Assembly (NCBI RefSeq): GCF_902686445.1
Contig: NW_025920107.1
Coordinates: forward strand, 1,364,001 to 1,428,000
DNA: 64,000 bases
Direction of reading: 5' to 3'
Source: Sciurus carolinensis
Taxonomy: Eukaryota; Chordata; Mammalia; Rodentia; Sciuridae
The translations under genes and the position numbers were made by a program. Positions 15,782 through 26,822 of this stretch are shown here, one piece after another. The notes under the pieces were generated by a model. That model was not told where the DNA came from, ran no database searches, and saw only the letters and a program-made list of their open reading frames with translations. Numbering within the stretch: position 1 is the first letter of the stretch; every line of letters begins with the position of its first letter.

Positions 15782-16800
15782 GCAAGGACTTAGTTTTATT
15801 GAGGTTCTTGATGCTTTATTTTGTGGTGAGTTGCTGGCATTGTTGAATCAATTCTTCTAAAGCCTCTCAGATGTCAATCTGGGATGGATGGGCAGGTCAG
15901 GTGGTGAAATGGTGGACTGGTTGGGACAGCCTGTGGGCAGATAGCAATGTGGGTGCCTGGGTCAGGTTGGCCTGGCAGGCTGAACTATGGGCCAAGTAGT
16001 GAAACTGCAGGCCTAGTAGATCAAGCAGTGGGCAGAGTGTGAGGTGAAGGAGTTGGTAGACTGTGTCCCAGGGATCCAAGGGTCCAGACAGATTGTGATC
16101 CCAGGGACCAGTCAGGTAGGGAAGGCCAGAGTCACTTGTGTGTCAAAAAACTGGCAGTACCAGAAACAGGGAGGACCCTATACTGGGTGGGTGTCAGTGA
16201 CTCAGGAGGTGTCAAACTAGGTGGATGGAAGGGAAAAGTGGTGCTCTGATCTTGGAAATTCCGAGGACCAGTCAGGCAGTCAATCAGAGAGCCAAGTGCC
16301 CTGAAATTCACCCTATCAAATTTCTGATCCATTGTAACTGGTCTTACGAGCTCCTTTGAGCCACAGGACTCACAGCATTGGAGAGAGTTGGGTTCTCCCT
16401 AGCCTCTCCAGTTGGAGTTTAACAAAGCAAAAATGCTCTTGGTTTTTTATTTTCCCTGGGTTTGTGAAGCTCAGTTAAGTCTTTGCTAGGCTCAGAGAGG
16501 CTTATGCAGGCTTAGCCATCATCTCTCAGATCTGGTTTCCACTACTCATTTTCAGAGCTGTAGTGTACTCTCAAGATGACTCCTAGTTTGGCTCTCCACT
16601 GATGATTGGTAAACTTGTGGTAAATTTTTAGATCAATTTAATGAATTGAACCATCTGGTTCAGCAAGAGCACATTGGCCCTCCAGTCTCAGGAGTTTTTA
16701 CTCAGAGACTCAGAGAGAAATACTGTTTCCACTAATTGAGTTTGAGTAACTGACCTAGGAGAAATGCTGCCTCACTCTAATACACCATTTTGCCTGCCTT

Positions 16801-17247
16801 GATAATAATCTTTTTTGATTATTTCAAATGTGTACATATCACTCTATGAGTTTTTCATATCTTGTCATTAAACCAAAATGTGATAGCAGTAATATATTCA
16901 TTATTATGATATTTTATGAAGTGTCCATTAAATAGTAGAACTCCATTTTTACCAAATTTTATTTAATCTGGAATACAGATTTAAAGAATGTTAAGGTCAA
17001 AAAAGAGTTTGAATGTTAAAACTTTATCAGAGCAGGACAGTTATTATAAATGAGAAGATAATGGAAACATGAAAGAATACAGCAAAGTCAATTGGATCAA
17101 GTGATACTTGTATTTTATGTGCACATATATAACAATATAAACTTTTTATACATTAAAAATAATTTTTCATGTGTGAAAAATTAAAATATTCAATTTTCTA
17201 AAACATAAATCAAATTGAGATAGAGATATTCTTTAAAAAAATGACTG
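16801..17247. other. No gene recognised
   Basis: AT-rich flank upstream of the LINE-1 5' end with nothing recognisable. Confidence 0.4.
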
Positions 17248-17452
17248 AGTCAGGCACAGTAGCACATACCACTAATCCCAGCTGTTTGGAAGGAGAAGTC
17301 AAGAGGATTGTAATTTCAATGCCACCCTAGGCAATATAGCAAGGGCCTAAGCAACTTAGTGAAACCCTGACTCAAAATAAGAAACAAGAATAAGAAGTGC
17401 CAAGGATATGTATCCGTGGGTACCATCCATGGTCAAAAAAATAAATAAATAA
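17248..17452 (+). mobile_element. B1-dID SINE, plus strand
   Basis: The start AGTCAGGCACAGTAGCACAT, then ACTAATCCCAGCTGTTTGGA and TAAGCAACTTAGTGAAACCC, are clear B1 landmarks. A worn ID part and a tail of AAATAAATAAATAA follow. Confidence 0.85.
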
Positions 17453-18224
17453 GGCTATAATGGTCAAAGGGACCATGAGAGGATGATCAATGTTACCTCA
17501 AACAATACTTTGTTTAAGAAGGTGGCCATCACCCAAGAAGAAACAATATCCCCTTAAGAGTGAAGTATTAATAGGGATGAAGTCTCTTGTGGTCAAGTTC
17601 TTAAAAGATGGATTTGGTTGTATTTGCCAAACACCCTGCAATAACCCAATTCTTCTGTTTAAATGTTTTTTTTTCCAAAAAACCCACTGATGCATACTAA
17701 TTTGTGCAAGATCTGAGAGTTTAAAGTAACAGTTTCAGATAATCATCCAATAATACCAATCCATATCTTTTTTAATGGTAATGCCAGGTAACAATGACTG
17801 CTTATAAGTATCAATTTTAAGAGATGAGTAACAATCCAGTACTACTGGATTCTTGCATATGGATTTATTTTTTTGTAATGTTTTTAAATACAAATCTATC
17901 AAATTTCCTAGCTGAGGTTCATGACTGGATTGAGAAATCATTTCACAATGTGAGAATGATCTGCTTATAGCCAAGTCCATCTATGAACTCAGATTTTAGA
18001 TACTGTATTGCTTCAGTGAAACACCTCACCTCATGTAGATATATAGTGTACACGAAAATGGCTGAGTTTGTAAACAAGTCACCTATCTGGGATTCCAGAT
18101 TACCCAATGGACCTGAATTTTGATGTCAGATTAAAGAAGTCTTTTCCTGACTTCTCTAAGTCTATCTTAAGCCTTATAGAAATCAGAAAACCAAAGACAG
18201 TTACACGGGTTCTGTGAATGTCAG
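17453..18224. other. No gene recognised
   Basis: Short frames on both strands match nothing known. No repeat is recognised by eye. Confidence 0.4.
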
Positions 18225-18590
18225 TGTAATGATTAGATATTAGTGTCCCCAAAAAGCTCATGCAGTAGACAAGGCAAGAAGGTTCAAATATTAACTGATT
18301 AGGTTATGAGAGTTTTGCCTATTCAATGCATTAAGCCTCTGATAGGGATGGAATCCTATTTTTAGGTGAGGAGAATATGGCAGGAGGAGAAGAGTCCCTG
18401 GCACCATCTTCCTAGATGCTTTTCTCCACCACACTCTCTTGCCATGGTTTTCTGTCTCATCCCAGTAGCTAAGGAATGGAATCAAACATCTCTGACTGAG
18501 ACTTCTGAAACAGTGAGCCCCATAATAATTTTTCCTTCTCTGAAATTACTCTTGTAACTAATTTTGGTCAAAGCCATAAAATATCTAACT
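18225..18590 (+). mobile_element. MaLR-type LTR, decayed
   Basis: It shares order and wording with the better copy at 31542-32019: a start of the type TAGATATTAGTGTCCCC with AAAAGCTCATG, a middle with CTTGCCATGG, GTGAGCCCCATAATAA near the end and a terminus near ATATCTAACT. These features fit mammalian apparent LTR retrotransposons (ERVL-MaLR). It appears to be a solo LTR. Confidence 0.6.
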
Positions 18591-19039
18591 TAAAGAGTCA
18601 GATACTGATCACTAATTTGGATTAATATGAGGCCTCCTGTAGGGACCTTAAAATGAACAAATAAAATATTTGACTTGTATACTAGAATTCAAACTGCCTT
18701 TGAGAAGTAAAATAACCTCATGACACTCCCGGCCCTACACCTGTCTGACACATAAAAGGATAAACCATATAGATGAGAAACAAGTACAGTCCTTGAAGTT
18801 TCAGCTTGACCATACAGTGAAAGGAGGTTTCTCCTTCCTTTGGGGTGTGATTCCACTTGTGATCCACAAAAGTCTGAGAAAACCACTCTCAACCACTTTT
18901 TGGGGAAAATTATATCTCAACAGAGTACAGCACAGATGAGAAATTTCAAAAGTTTCACAAAGAAGGAAACATTCAAATGACAAAAATGAATATGAGTATA
19001 AAGCAATAATATTTAAGGAAGCTAAAATTCAAGCTAAAA
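18591..19039. other. No gene recognised
   Basis: Only short frames of no recognised family are seen. Confidence 0.4.
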
Positions 19040-19270
19040 CACTACTGTACACTCATCAGGAAAGAATAAAGCAATCACACACATACAAAAAGTCTAATGG
19101 TCACAGAGATGTTAAGTGATTGGAATTGTCAGACCTGTTGTGGCAAGATAAAAAAGTAAAGCCACTTTGGAAAATGGGGTGGTGCTATCTACTCAGGCAT
19201 ACACTGTGAAGCATTAATTCTACCCCTAGACAAAAGAAGTGGGAAAATGATTCTATGAGAATGTCTAACT
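19040..19270 (+). mobile_element. LINE-1 3' ORF2 fragment, plus strand
   Basis: ACTGTACACTCATCAGGAAA and AGCCACTTTGGAAAATGGGG followed by CATTAATTCTACCCCTAGAC match a stretch common near the 3' end of LINE-1 ORF2. It is short and decayed and has no frame. Confidence 0.5.
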
Positions 19271-19389
19271 GGTCCCCAACATTGCTGCCTTACCACTGGG
19301 AAAGTTTCCTCCAGCTGTCACCACACTGTGCAGGTTGGGCTCTTCAATCTGAATGATGGAACCCAGTTTTCATGTACGTTCAAACAAAC

Positions 19390-20340
19390 CCCAGCACCAT
19401 CTCAGAGAAAATAAGACAGTGATCTATTTAGCACCAAAGACCTGAAGGATAAGAAGAACATGAAGGATAAGGCAAAATGGAAAGAGCAAAATAAAGAAGT
19501 GATGAAAGAGGCCAAGAAGGGGGTTAGGAGGAAAAGAACCTGCTGAGGATGAGGAGGGGAATAAACAATATGCAGAAGACAAGAAGAAACAGGAGAAAGA
19601 AGATAAAGTGAATCCCAATTGGCATAAACAGAAATTGGGGTGAGAGCAGGAGAATCCTTCCAAAGGGTTTGGGATAGGATGCCCCTTGAAAGGTGAGAGT
19701 GTAAAAAAACTAGGTTGTGGACATTTTACCTGCACAAGAGATGCAACTCTTTCACTCCAGCCTTCTCATTTTCCCCTGTCTAGATGCTGACCTCCCCACT
19801 CTGCCATTGTTACACCATCTGGCCTGCTCCATTTGAGCCCTCTCTCACTGGCCAACAGTTGCACTTCTCCCTTCTTTGCTCTCTTGCTCCTCATGCCTTA
19901 TACTCTGGTAGCCTCTCTTAGCAGTCCCCAGCATTGTATCTTGCTCCCCCTTTCCTTCTTCATCTTTAGATTACCTCACATCCTCTCCTATTGAGAGCAG
20001 GAGGCCAGGGTGGGGTCAGGGTTGGAAACAAGCCCACAGCTTCCACTTTCTCCTCCAATTTTACATTAGTAGTAAAGGGGAGGAATTCTTCTGTTTTATT
20101 TTTTGCTCATTTTGTTTTTTAAAAAGGATAAATAATACTATATAGAAAAGTAAAAGAGAACTTACCATTGGATATATGAAGGGTATTAAGATAAAGAGGG
20201 CATAAATGGGTTTTCAGGGCATCATTAATGTTCTGTTTCTTGGTGTAAGAAATAGTACCTGTGTGGTTCCTTTGTGGTAACTCAGGATCTCTATAATTTC
20301 AATGTTGCCTGTTCTTGCTGTGCTCAATAAAATCAACTTT
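19390..20340 (+). pseudogene. PTMS: Processed pseudogene of parathymosin
   Basis: Without introns, the sequence follows the parathymosin reading: the start context ACCATCTCAGAGAAAA (start ATG changed to ATC at 19399-19401), then AAAGACCTGAAGGATAAGAA for the KDLK(E/D)KK motif. An acidic Glu/Asp-Lys stretch follows, then AATCCCAATTGGCATAAACA for the DPKRQK region, with a stop near 19640. A 3' UTR-like stretch follows and ends with CTCAATAAAATC at about 20325. Parathymosin is a small acidic nuclear protein related to prothymosin alpha. In-frame stops at about 19412 and 19420 and frame shifts show that it is dead. No A tail is left. The gene match rests on memory of the family, not on a search. 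Confidence 0.75.
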
Positions 20341-20395
20341 ATTACATGAATGACTGTGAAGAATAGTTAAAGAAGGGATTTAAAAGGACATTTGG

Positions 20396-20485
20396 GGGCT
20401 GGGGAGATAGCTCATCAGTAGAGTGCTTGCCTTTCTAGCAGAAGACCTGGGTTTGATCCCCAGAAACACCCCCCCCCAAAAAAAA
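20396..20485 (+). mobile_element. ID SINE with C/A-rich tail
   Basis: GGGGCTGGGGAGATAGCTCA, GTAGAGTGCTTGCCTT and GGGTTTGATCCCCAG match the tRNA-Ala-derived ID element with both polymerase III boxes, followed by C and A runs. Confidence 0.9.
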
Positions 20486-20527
20486 GGAAACTTGGGAACA
20501 TCCTATTTTTAATTTATTTAATTTATG

Positions 20528-20720
20528 TGACTCAGGAGGCTTAAGCAGGAGGATCAAGAGCTCAAAGCCAACTTCAGAAACTTAGCGGTCGGTTAGAAAC
20601 TCACTGAAACCCTGTCTCTAACTTAAATGTAAAACAGGGCTGGGGATGTGGGTTCAGTGGTTAAGTGCCCTAGGTTCAATCAACAGTACTAAAAAGAAAA
20701 AAAAGAATAAAGAAAAGAAA
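20528..20720 (+). mobile_element. B1-dID SINE, plus strand
   Basis: ACTCAGGAGGCTTAAGCAGG and GCTCAAAGCCAACTTC are B1-like. GGGCTGGGGATGTGGGTTCA and CTAGGTTCAATC are ID-like. An A-rich tail follows. Confidence 0.9.
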
Positions 20721-20803
20721 AGAGAGCAAATGAAATTGAGAAAAATCTCTGGTACATTCAAAAATTCAACAAGTACAATCATATCAATTACACTATGTAA
20801 TTG

Positions 20804-20847
20804 CATATATATCATATATATATATATATATATATAATATATATAAA
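20804..20847. repeat. (TA)n microsatellite
   Basis: An almost pure TA run with small interruptions. Confidence 0.95.
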
Positions 20848-21354
20848 ATGATGTTCACTTGAAGTTAATATTTCTGGAAATTATTTCAGACAATTCTGCT
20901 ATTTTCCAAAATCTGAGTGTAATGACAAGAATCTAGATAGTACAGACTACTACATTGTGAGGCTATTTGATATATACATTCCATTGTGTACAGGCTACCA
21001 CTGACAAAAACATGATGCCACAAAGACTATGTTATGAAGTGAAATAATCAGTGCAGACTCATAATAAATGAATACATGGGGATCTCAAGAGAAAACTCTT
21101 AATAAGTCTCTCACTATTTGACAGTTTTTAAATCACAGAGATGGTAGTGCAGGGAAGAGGAAAAAGGCATACTTCCAAAGAAAGATCCTAGAATACTGGG
21201 ATACTTGCTTGATAAAAAAATGGTTTGTATCCTTCACTCATACCCATAACCCATTTTCATCACTACTAAATATAAATTAAGAATCAAATAAATAATAGCA
21301 AAATATAAAAGATAAGATAAAGCATCCTAATGTAGACATAAGAAAGAGTGAGAC
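20848..21354. other. No gene recognised
   Basis: AT-rich sequence without recognisable features. Confidence 0.4.
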
Positions 21355-21540
21355 AGGATGCATATGGTGGTGCACACCTGAAATATCCAGTACTTAGAGG
21401 CTAAGGCATGAGGATCACAAGTCTATGGCCAACCCAAGAAAACTAAGCAAAGTGTGTCTGAAAATAAAATTGAAAAAGGAGCAGAAGATATAGCTCAGTA
21501 ATAGTGCACAAGTTTCAATCCCCAATATCACAAAAGGGAA
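21355..21540 (+). mobile_element. B1-dID SINE, plus strand, decayed
   Basis: ATGGTGGTGCACACCTGAAA, CTTAGAGGCTAAGGCATGAG and AGATATAGCTCAGTAATAG are in the B1-then-ID order. Confidence 0.8.
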
Positions 21541-24364
21541 AATGAACAACAAAAATTTTAAATTTAAAATTACACAATAATACTTTTAAATTTATAAACT
21601 ATATAATATTAAAATAAACATTCTATTTATCAAGTGGTTCCATGCAATGGTGCAAGAAAATGACCTAATTGCTTCATATATAATCAACTCTTATAAAAGA
21701 AAGAAAAATACAGACTGCAAAAAAAAGCAGGTAAAAGACTTGAAAAATAGGAGATACTTAAGTGTTCCATAACCATGAAAAATAAACATCTTTAGAGTTA
21801 GATAAAATCACATGGTGTACACAAAATTAAATAGTATCGATGAACATGTGGAATAAAGGCATTCTCATAAAGGGAAGATATATTTTAAGCTCTTATTATC
21901 CATGTGCAGAAACTTTTTTTTAATCAAACACATGATACACCACCACCAGAACAGAGACTGAAATTACAACTCCTGACATTGAGGACATAACCATATATTG
22001 CTCCAGAATTGAAACCCAGGGTCATGGTTAAAAGGGATGTACTTTTAGGAAGTAAAACAAAAATAAACTGTGGGAAATAAAGTTTCTAGAAGCCAGAAAT
22101 TTTTCCTTATAGCAGTTTGACAAATACTAAAAAACATATTTTATAAAGATGTCACATGAATGTTGTATTTCATATGTAAGCATATTTAATAATGCAGAAT
22201 TTGAGAAAATAAAAAACATGCAAGTACATCAAATACACACAAGTATACAGTTGCACACCCCAAGTATAGATGATAAAACTATCATTATAAGGATGACTAT
22301 TTTACCAAGTCAATCTATATATCAGAACATAATTAAAGAAGGGAACAAAGTGAAAACATTAAAATTCTCCTGGAAGGTTGTACTTAACTATACTTAGCCA
22401 AGAACTCTCTGAAATATAAAAGCAAAAGTACCAGGTATCATTACCTGGCTCTATTATATGTTATAAAATTATAATATTGAGATAATAAAGATGAAGAGAT
22501 CACAATAGAGAAAATACATAGGTAAATCTGTATATATGTAAATACTGTTTCATTAAGTGCAATAAAAGGCCTAAATAATCCAATCATATCAAGAAAATTA
22601 TTGTGAAGGAGTAAACAACCCAACTTAAAGGTAGATATTAAAACTAGAACCACAGACCAACTGGTTGCGATTACATGCCAACGTGTGTTTCACTGGGATT
22701 ACTACCTCAGCAGCACCCACGGATAGCAGATATTAAAGGATGATTATAAAAATATAGCAATATATAAACCTCTGACTCTCAATCCACTCATGAATACACC
22801 AAATAAATCTATATGTTTTGAATACCTCTTAAATTTACAAATTGATTAGAGGCATATAAAACAAAAATCTACCACCGAAAAGAGGAAAAGTTGGGATATC
22901 CTAGGGCATTAGCATTCCTTAGCAATTATCCTTATATAACTGGAACAGGGTATTTAATCCACTGTCCCCTGAGTAGAGGAAGACCATTTCAGTCATAAAT
23001 ATAGCACATCTAACTCTAAATTATCTGTAGTTTAAATTTATTTAATGGCTGCACATAGAAAAAAAAAGACTAGATATACATGAGTATCAAGATCAGAGAA
23101 AAGGAGTGTGTCTCTAAATGCAAGATCCATGGGCTTTACCTCATGGGACCAGGAAGAATACGTGTTAAATCTAAAGGGTCCCAATTTGTCCTAAAAGATA
23201 ATTCCCAGCATAATCTGCAAAATGCTGTTGCTAACAGTTGAGCTTCTATCCAGCCACACCAAAGAATGAACAAGGGAAACACAGTCCATGACTTCAGCCC
23301 AATAGTAGTGAAGTATACTCCATGAGCCCTCCTCCTCAGCTCACCTCAGTGATAACTCCAGGCTAAGCAATTTTTTCTGTAAGGAATTTGTCCAAAATCC
23401 AACTTTTTTCATCCAATGGACTACATATAATCTTCCAGATTTGGGAGCAATGACAAATGCACATGTGCATATCTCTCTATATCACAAAGATGGGCTCATC
23501 ATTTTATGCAAGAATTTTCATGGGCTGCAACCCCCACCAGGAGTGTAGAAAAAGGGTTAAAAATACAGATTCCTGTTTATTTCTAAAATAGAGTTCACAT
23601 CACCTTTCATGAGCATAAGGCAGCCTGGTTTCTAACAAACTTTCACATAAATTTAGAGCAGCACCTCAACTATGAGAATTTCTGCAGCCTGATTGTAACT
23701 GTTAGAACAGCTGCTATCAAAAAATGAAGAATAGCTATTACCCCAATTATGTGGATATGGACAAAATCACATTTCCAAACTGTACTGAATATGATTCAGT
23801 AGAGCTAATTGTAAAAAGCCTTGAAAGTTGAAAGTTCTTTAAAAATTAACACAATAATCAGGTGCATTTTCAAAGTATGTGAAATCAGTATGTTTAAATA
23901 AATGGTTGCATTCTCATCTTTATTGGAGCAGTATTCACAGTAGTCAAGGTAAGGGAACAACTGAAGCAACTTCTGGATGAAGGGCACGCCACAAGTATCT
24001 CCCAGCTTAGGGCACTCGACTACTTCTCTGAAAAACTAGGGTCCCTAAATTTAGTCTGCTCGCTAACAAGATAAGCCCCAGTACTGATATTCACTAGACT
24101 TGATATTCACTAAATACTCAAGGGTATTAGAAGTGCCAGCTGTGGTCCTTGTATCAGTTCTGAACACAGCATCAGAAAATTGCCAGAGAGAGGGAAGGAG
24201 AACTTTCTGACATAAATTCCACAGGGGACTTCTCAACACAAAACATTGTGACAAGTTTTCTGGCCTTGGAGAGACAAGGAGAGTACAAGCACATATTTTT
24301 TGCAATGGTCAAGTGATTTTTCTCTAATTTCTATCCTGTGAAATGCTCATAATTAACAAAAACA
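21541..24364. other. No gene recognised
   Basis: A long AT-rich stretch with short frames on both strands. None has a recognised motif, and I see no clear repeat boundaries. Confidence 0.4.
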
Positions 24365-24575
24365 AAAACCTTTGCTTTTGATTTTTCTATGATACCAGGT
24401 ATTTGTCACAGGGCATGTTAAATATGAGCTTTATAGCCAGCCCAAATTTTGAGACAGGTCTTTCTAGTTGCCTATGCTCAACCTAAATTTCTGATGTTGA
24501 CCTTGAAATTGCAACCTTCATGCCTTAGCCAACTGAGTCTCTGGGATATTAGGCATGAGCCATTGCACCCAACCA
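24365..24575 (-). mobile_element. B1-like SINE, minus strand, old
   Basis: In reverse, GTGCAATGGCTCATGCCTAA and CAGAGACTCAGTTGGCTAAG fit a decayed B1/7SL-type element. The family is not certain. Confidence 0.5.
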
Positions 24576-24829
24576 GAAAACAAATCCTTTAAAGAGTTCT
24601 ATCCAGTTCTTGGTTAAAAAAAATTAAAAATATTTTGGTCATTTGAAAGTAATGGGGAAAATAATTGATAATACTGAGGAGAGGAAAAGTTGTAATTAGG
24701 AATATGGACAGGGAGCTGGAATTTTAGTTTTATTTATTGAATATATATATATAGACTTAGACTGGGACACAGGGTTCTGGATTTCACATTTTGCTTCCCA
24801 TGCATTTGAACATTCAGAGGATTCAGCTA

Positions 24830-24985
24830 GAGTGACACACACCTGTAATCCTAGCAAATTGTGAGCACAAGTCAACACCAGATTCAGCATCTGTTTCAAA
24901 TAAAAAATACAAATACCAGGGGTATAGCTTAATGGTAAAGGATCTCTGGGTTCAAAGCAGAGTACCACAATCCCACCAAAAAAGT
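24830..24985 (+). mobile_element. B1-dID SINE, plus strand, decayed
   Basis: GACACACACCTGTAATCCTA and GGGGTATAGCTTAATGGTAA with CTGGGTTCAAAGCAG mark the B1 and ID parts. Confidence 0.8.
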
Positions 24986-25365
24986 AAAGCAAGTTCAGTA
25001 AGAAAGAAATCTGAGACACCTACAGACTACAGACCACAGTGCTCTTCATGCAGGAAACAATATATGGAGTTGTGATTCTGATGATCTTCCCTCTCCACAA
25101 TGCACCACACAATCTGGGAATGTGCTGGAATGCTGGCATATATGTGCTCAGATAGGATTTCAGTAGTGACTGAAGATATCTGCAGAAACAGGACAGGACT
25201 TCTGGAGTCTTACTGCTGACTATGCACACTTTACGGGCCAGTGAAATTCAGGATTAAGAGCAAAACCTTTTTGGTACTTGGCCTTTGACATAATTGCCTC
25301 CATGATATTTTTCTTTCTATGATGAAAGTCCTAAAATAAGCAAGTGGGCTTGGAATCAAGTAAAT

Positions 25366-25535
25366 TTTTTGCAGGCATGGTGGCACACACATGTAATCCA
25401 GGAGCATGGAAGGTTGAGTTAGGCAATGCAAGTTCAAAGTCAGTCTCAGCAACTTCACAAGAACTGTCAGTAAGAATATTTTAAAAAAATGGTGCTGGGA
25501 TGTGGTCAATGGTCAAGTGGCCCTGGGTGTATTCT
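25366..25535 (+). mobile_element. B1-dID SINE, plus strand
   Basis: GCAGGCATGGTGGCACACAC starts the B1. GGTGCTGGGATGTGGTCAAT and CCCTGGGTGTATTCTGGAGT are the ID part. Confidence 0.85.
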
Positions 25536-25885
25536 GGAGTACAAAAAAGTTGTTTAATTTAAACCCAAACACCTCCACTACACCACAGACTCATACAGCT
25601 TTTTCTTATTACTTTAGAATTTGGTTAGAGGCACTTATTCAACAAAGGGATTTCTGTGGATGGGGGTATGTGTGTGTGTGCTATATATTATTATTATTAT
25701 ATTTTGCTTGCTTTCTGGTATCAGAATGGAATGTACCAATGCCAGCATTTGGAGGGAGAAAACCTACCTCTGGAAGCTTTCTGCTTAAAGTTCCCTGTTT
25801 TCACTCAGGGCCTGTCTCTCCTGTTTTCTTGGACCGAGAAGAAAATACGGTAACGGATTGTATTCCTCACCTAAAAGAAAAGCAG

Positions 25886-26322
25886 ATATGAAATTGAACT
25901 CCTATCTCTCACTCTGTACAAAACCCAACTCAAATGAATCAAGCAAGGAATTAGACCTGAGACCCTTTATCAAATAGAAAGAAAAAGTAGCCCGAATTCC
26001 ATCACATTGGCTTAGGACCAAACTCTTCCTTAACAAGACTCCCATAGCACAAGAAATAAAAGCATAATCAATAATGGGATAAGTTAAACTAAAAAGCTTT
26101 TTCCAGCAAAGGAAATCAATAAGGTGAAAAGAGAGCCTGCTACAGAGTGGGAGAAAATCTATTCCACACACACCTCAGATGGAGCACTAATCTCCAAAGT
26201 TTATAAAGAACTTAAAAAATTTACATCAAAAATACAAAGAACTCAATCAGTACAGGGCTAAGGAACTGAGCAGACACTTCACAGAAGAAGACAAAAGGTG
26301 ATCAACAAATATAAGAAAAAAG
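25886..26322 (+). mobile_element. LINE-1 ORF2 C-terminal fragment, cut by assembly gap
   Basis: The text runs through well-known 3' ORF2 phrases, such as AACTCAAATGAATCAAGCAA, GGAATTAGACCTGAGACC, AAAAAGCTTTTTCCAGCAAA and AACTGAGCAGACACTTCAC. The element is 5' truncated at about 25886 and runs into the run of N, so its 3' end is unknown. Several stops show that it is dead. Confidence 0.85.
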
Positions 26323-26822
26323 NNNNNNNNNNNNNNNNNNNNNNNNNNNNNNNNNNNNNNNNNNNNNNNNNNNNNNNNNNNNNNNNNNNNNNNNNNNNNN
26401 NNNNNNNNNNNNNNNNNNNNNNNNNNNNNNNNNNNNNNNNNNNNNNNNNNNNNNNNNNNNNNNNNNNNNNNNNNNNNNNNNNNNNNNNNNNNNNNNNNNN
26501 NNNNNNNNNNNNNNNNNNNNNNNNNNNNNNNNNNNNNNNNNNNNNNNNNNNNNNNNNNNNNNNNNNNNNNNNNNNNNNNNNNNNNNNNNNNNNNNNNNNN
26601 NNNNNNNNNNNNNNNNNNNNNNNNNNNNNNNNNNNNNNNNNNNNNNNNNNNNNNNNNNNNNNNNNNNNNNNNNNNNNNNNNNNNNNNNNNNNNNNNNNNN
26701 NNNNNNNNNNNNNNNNNNNNNNNNNNNNNNNNNNNNNNNNNNNNNNNNNNNNNNNNNNNNNNNNNNNNNNNNNNNNNNNNNNNNNNNNNNNNNNNNNNNN
26801 NNNNNNNNNNNNNNNNNNNNNN
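26323..26822. other. Assembly gap, exactly 500 N
   Basis: The run of N is exactly 500 bases. A round number may be a placeholder, so the true distance is uncertain. Confidence 0.99.

Larger units (their letters stand above)
9595..16800 (-). mobile_element. Near full-length LINE-1, minus strand, heavily decayed
   Basis: The order in reverse is 3' end (9595-10100), ORF2 (about 10100-13400), ORF1 (about 13450-14280) and a long 5' UTR (about 14300-16800). Typical antisense LINE-1 phrases include the region around 11505-11640 (TCTACTGAGATGATCATATC and the following zone for reverse transcriptase), the ORF2 start zone near 13470-13620, and the C-rich tandem-like 5' UTR near 15880-16330. No frame of 60 codons survives on the coding strand, so neither protein is made. 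A solo LTR (15376-15781) is nested in the 5' UTR and is therefore younger. The assignment of 14300-15375 to the 5' UTR is less certain than the rest. Confidence 0.8.
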
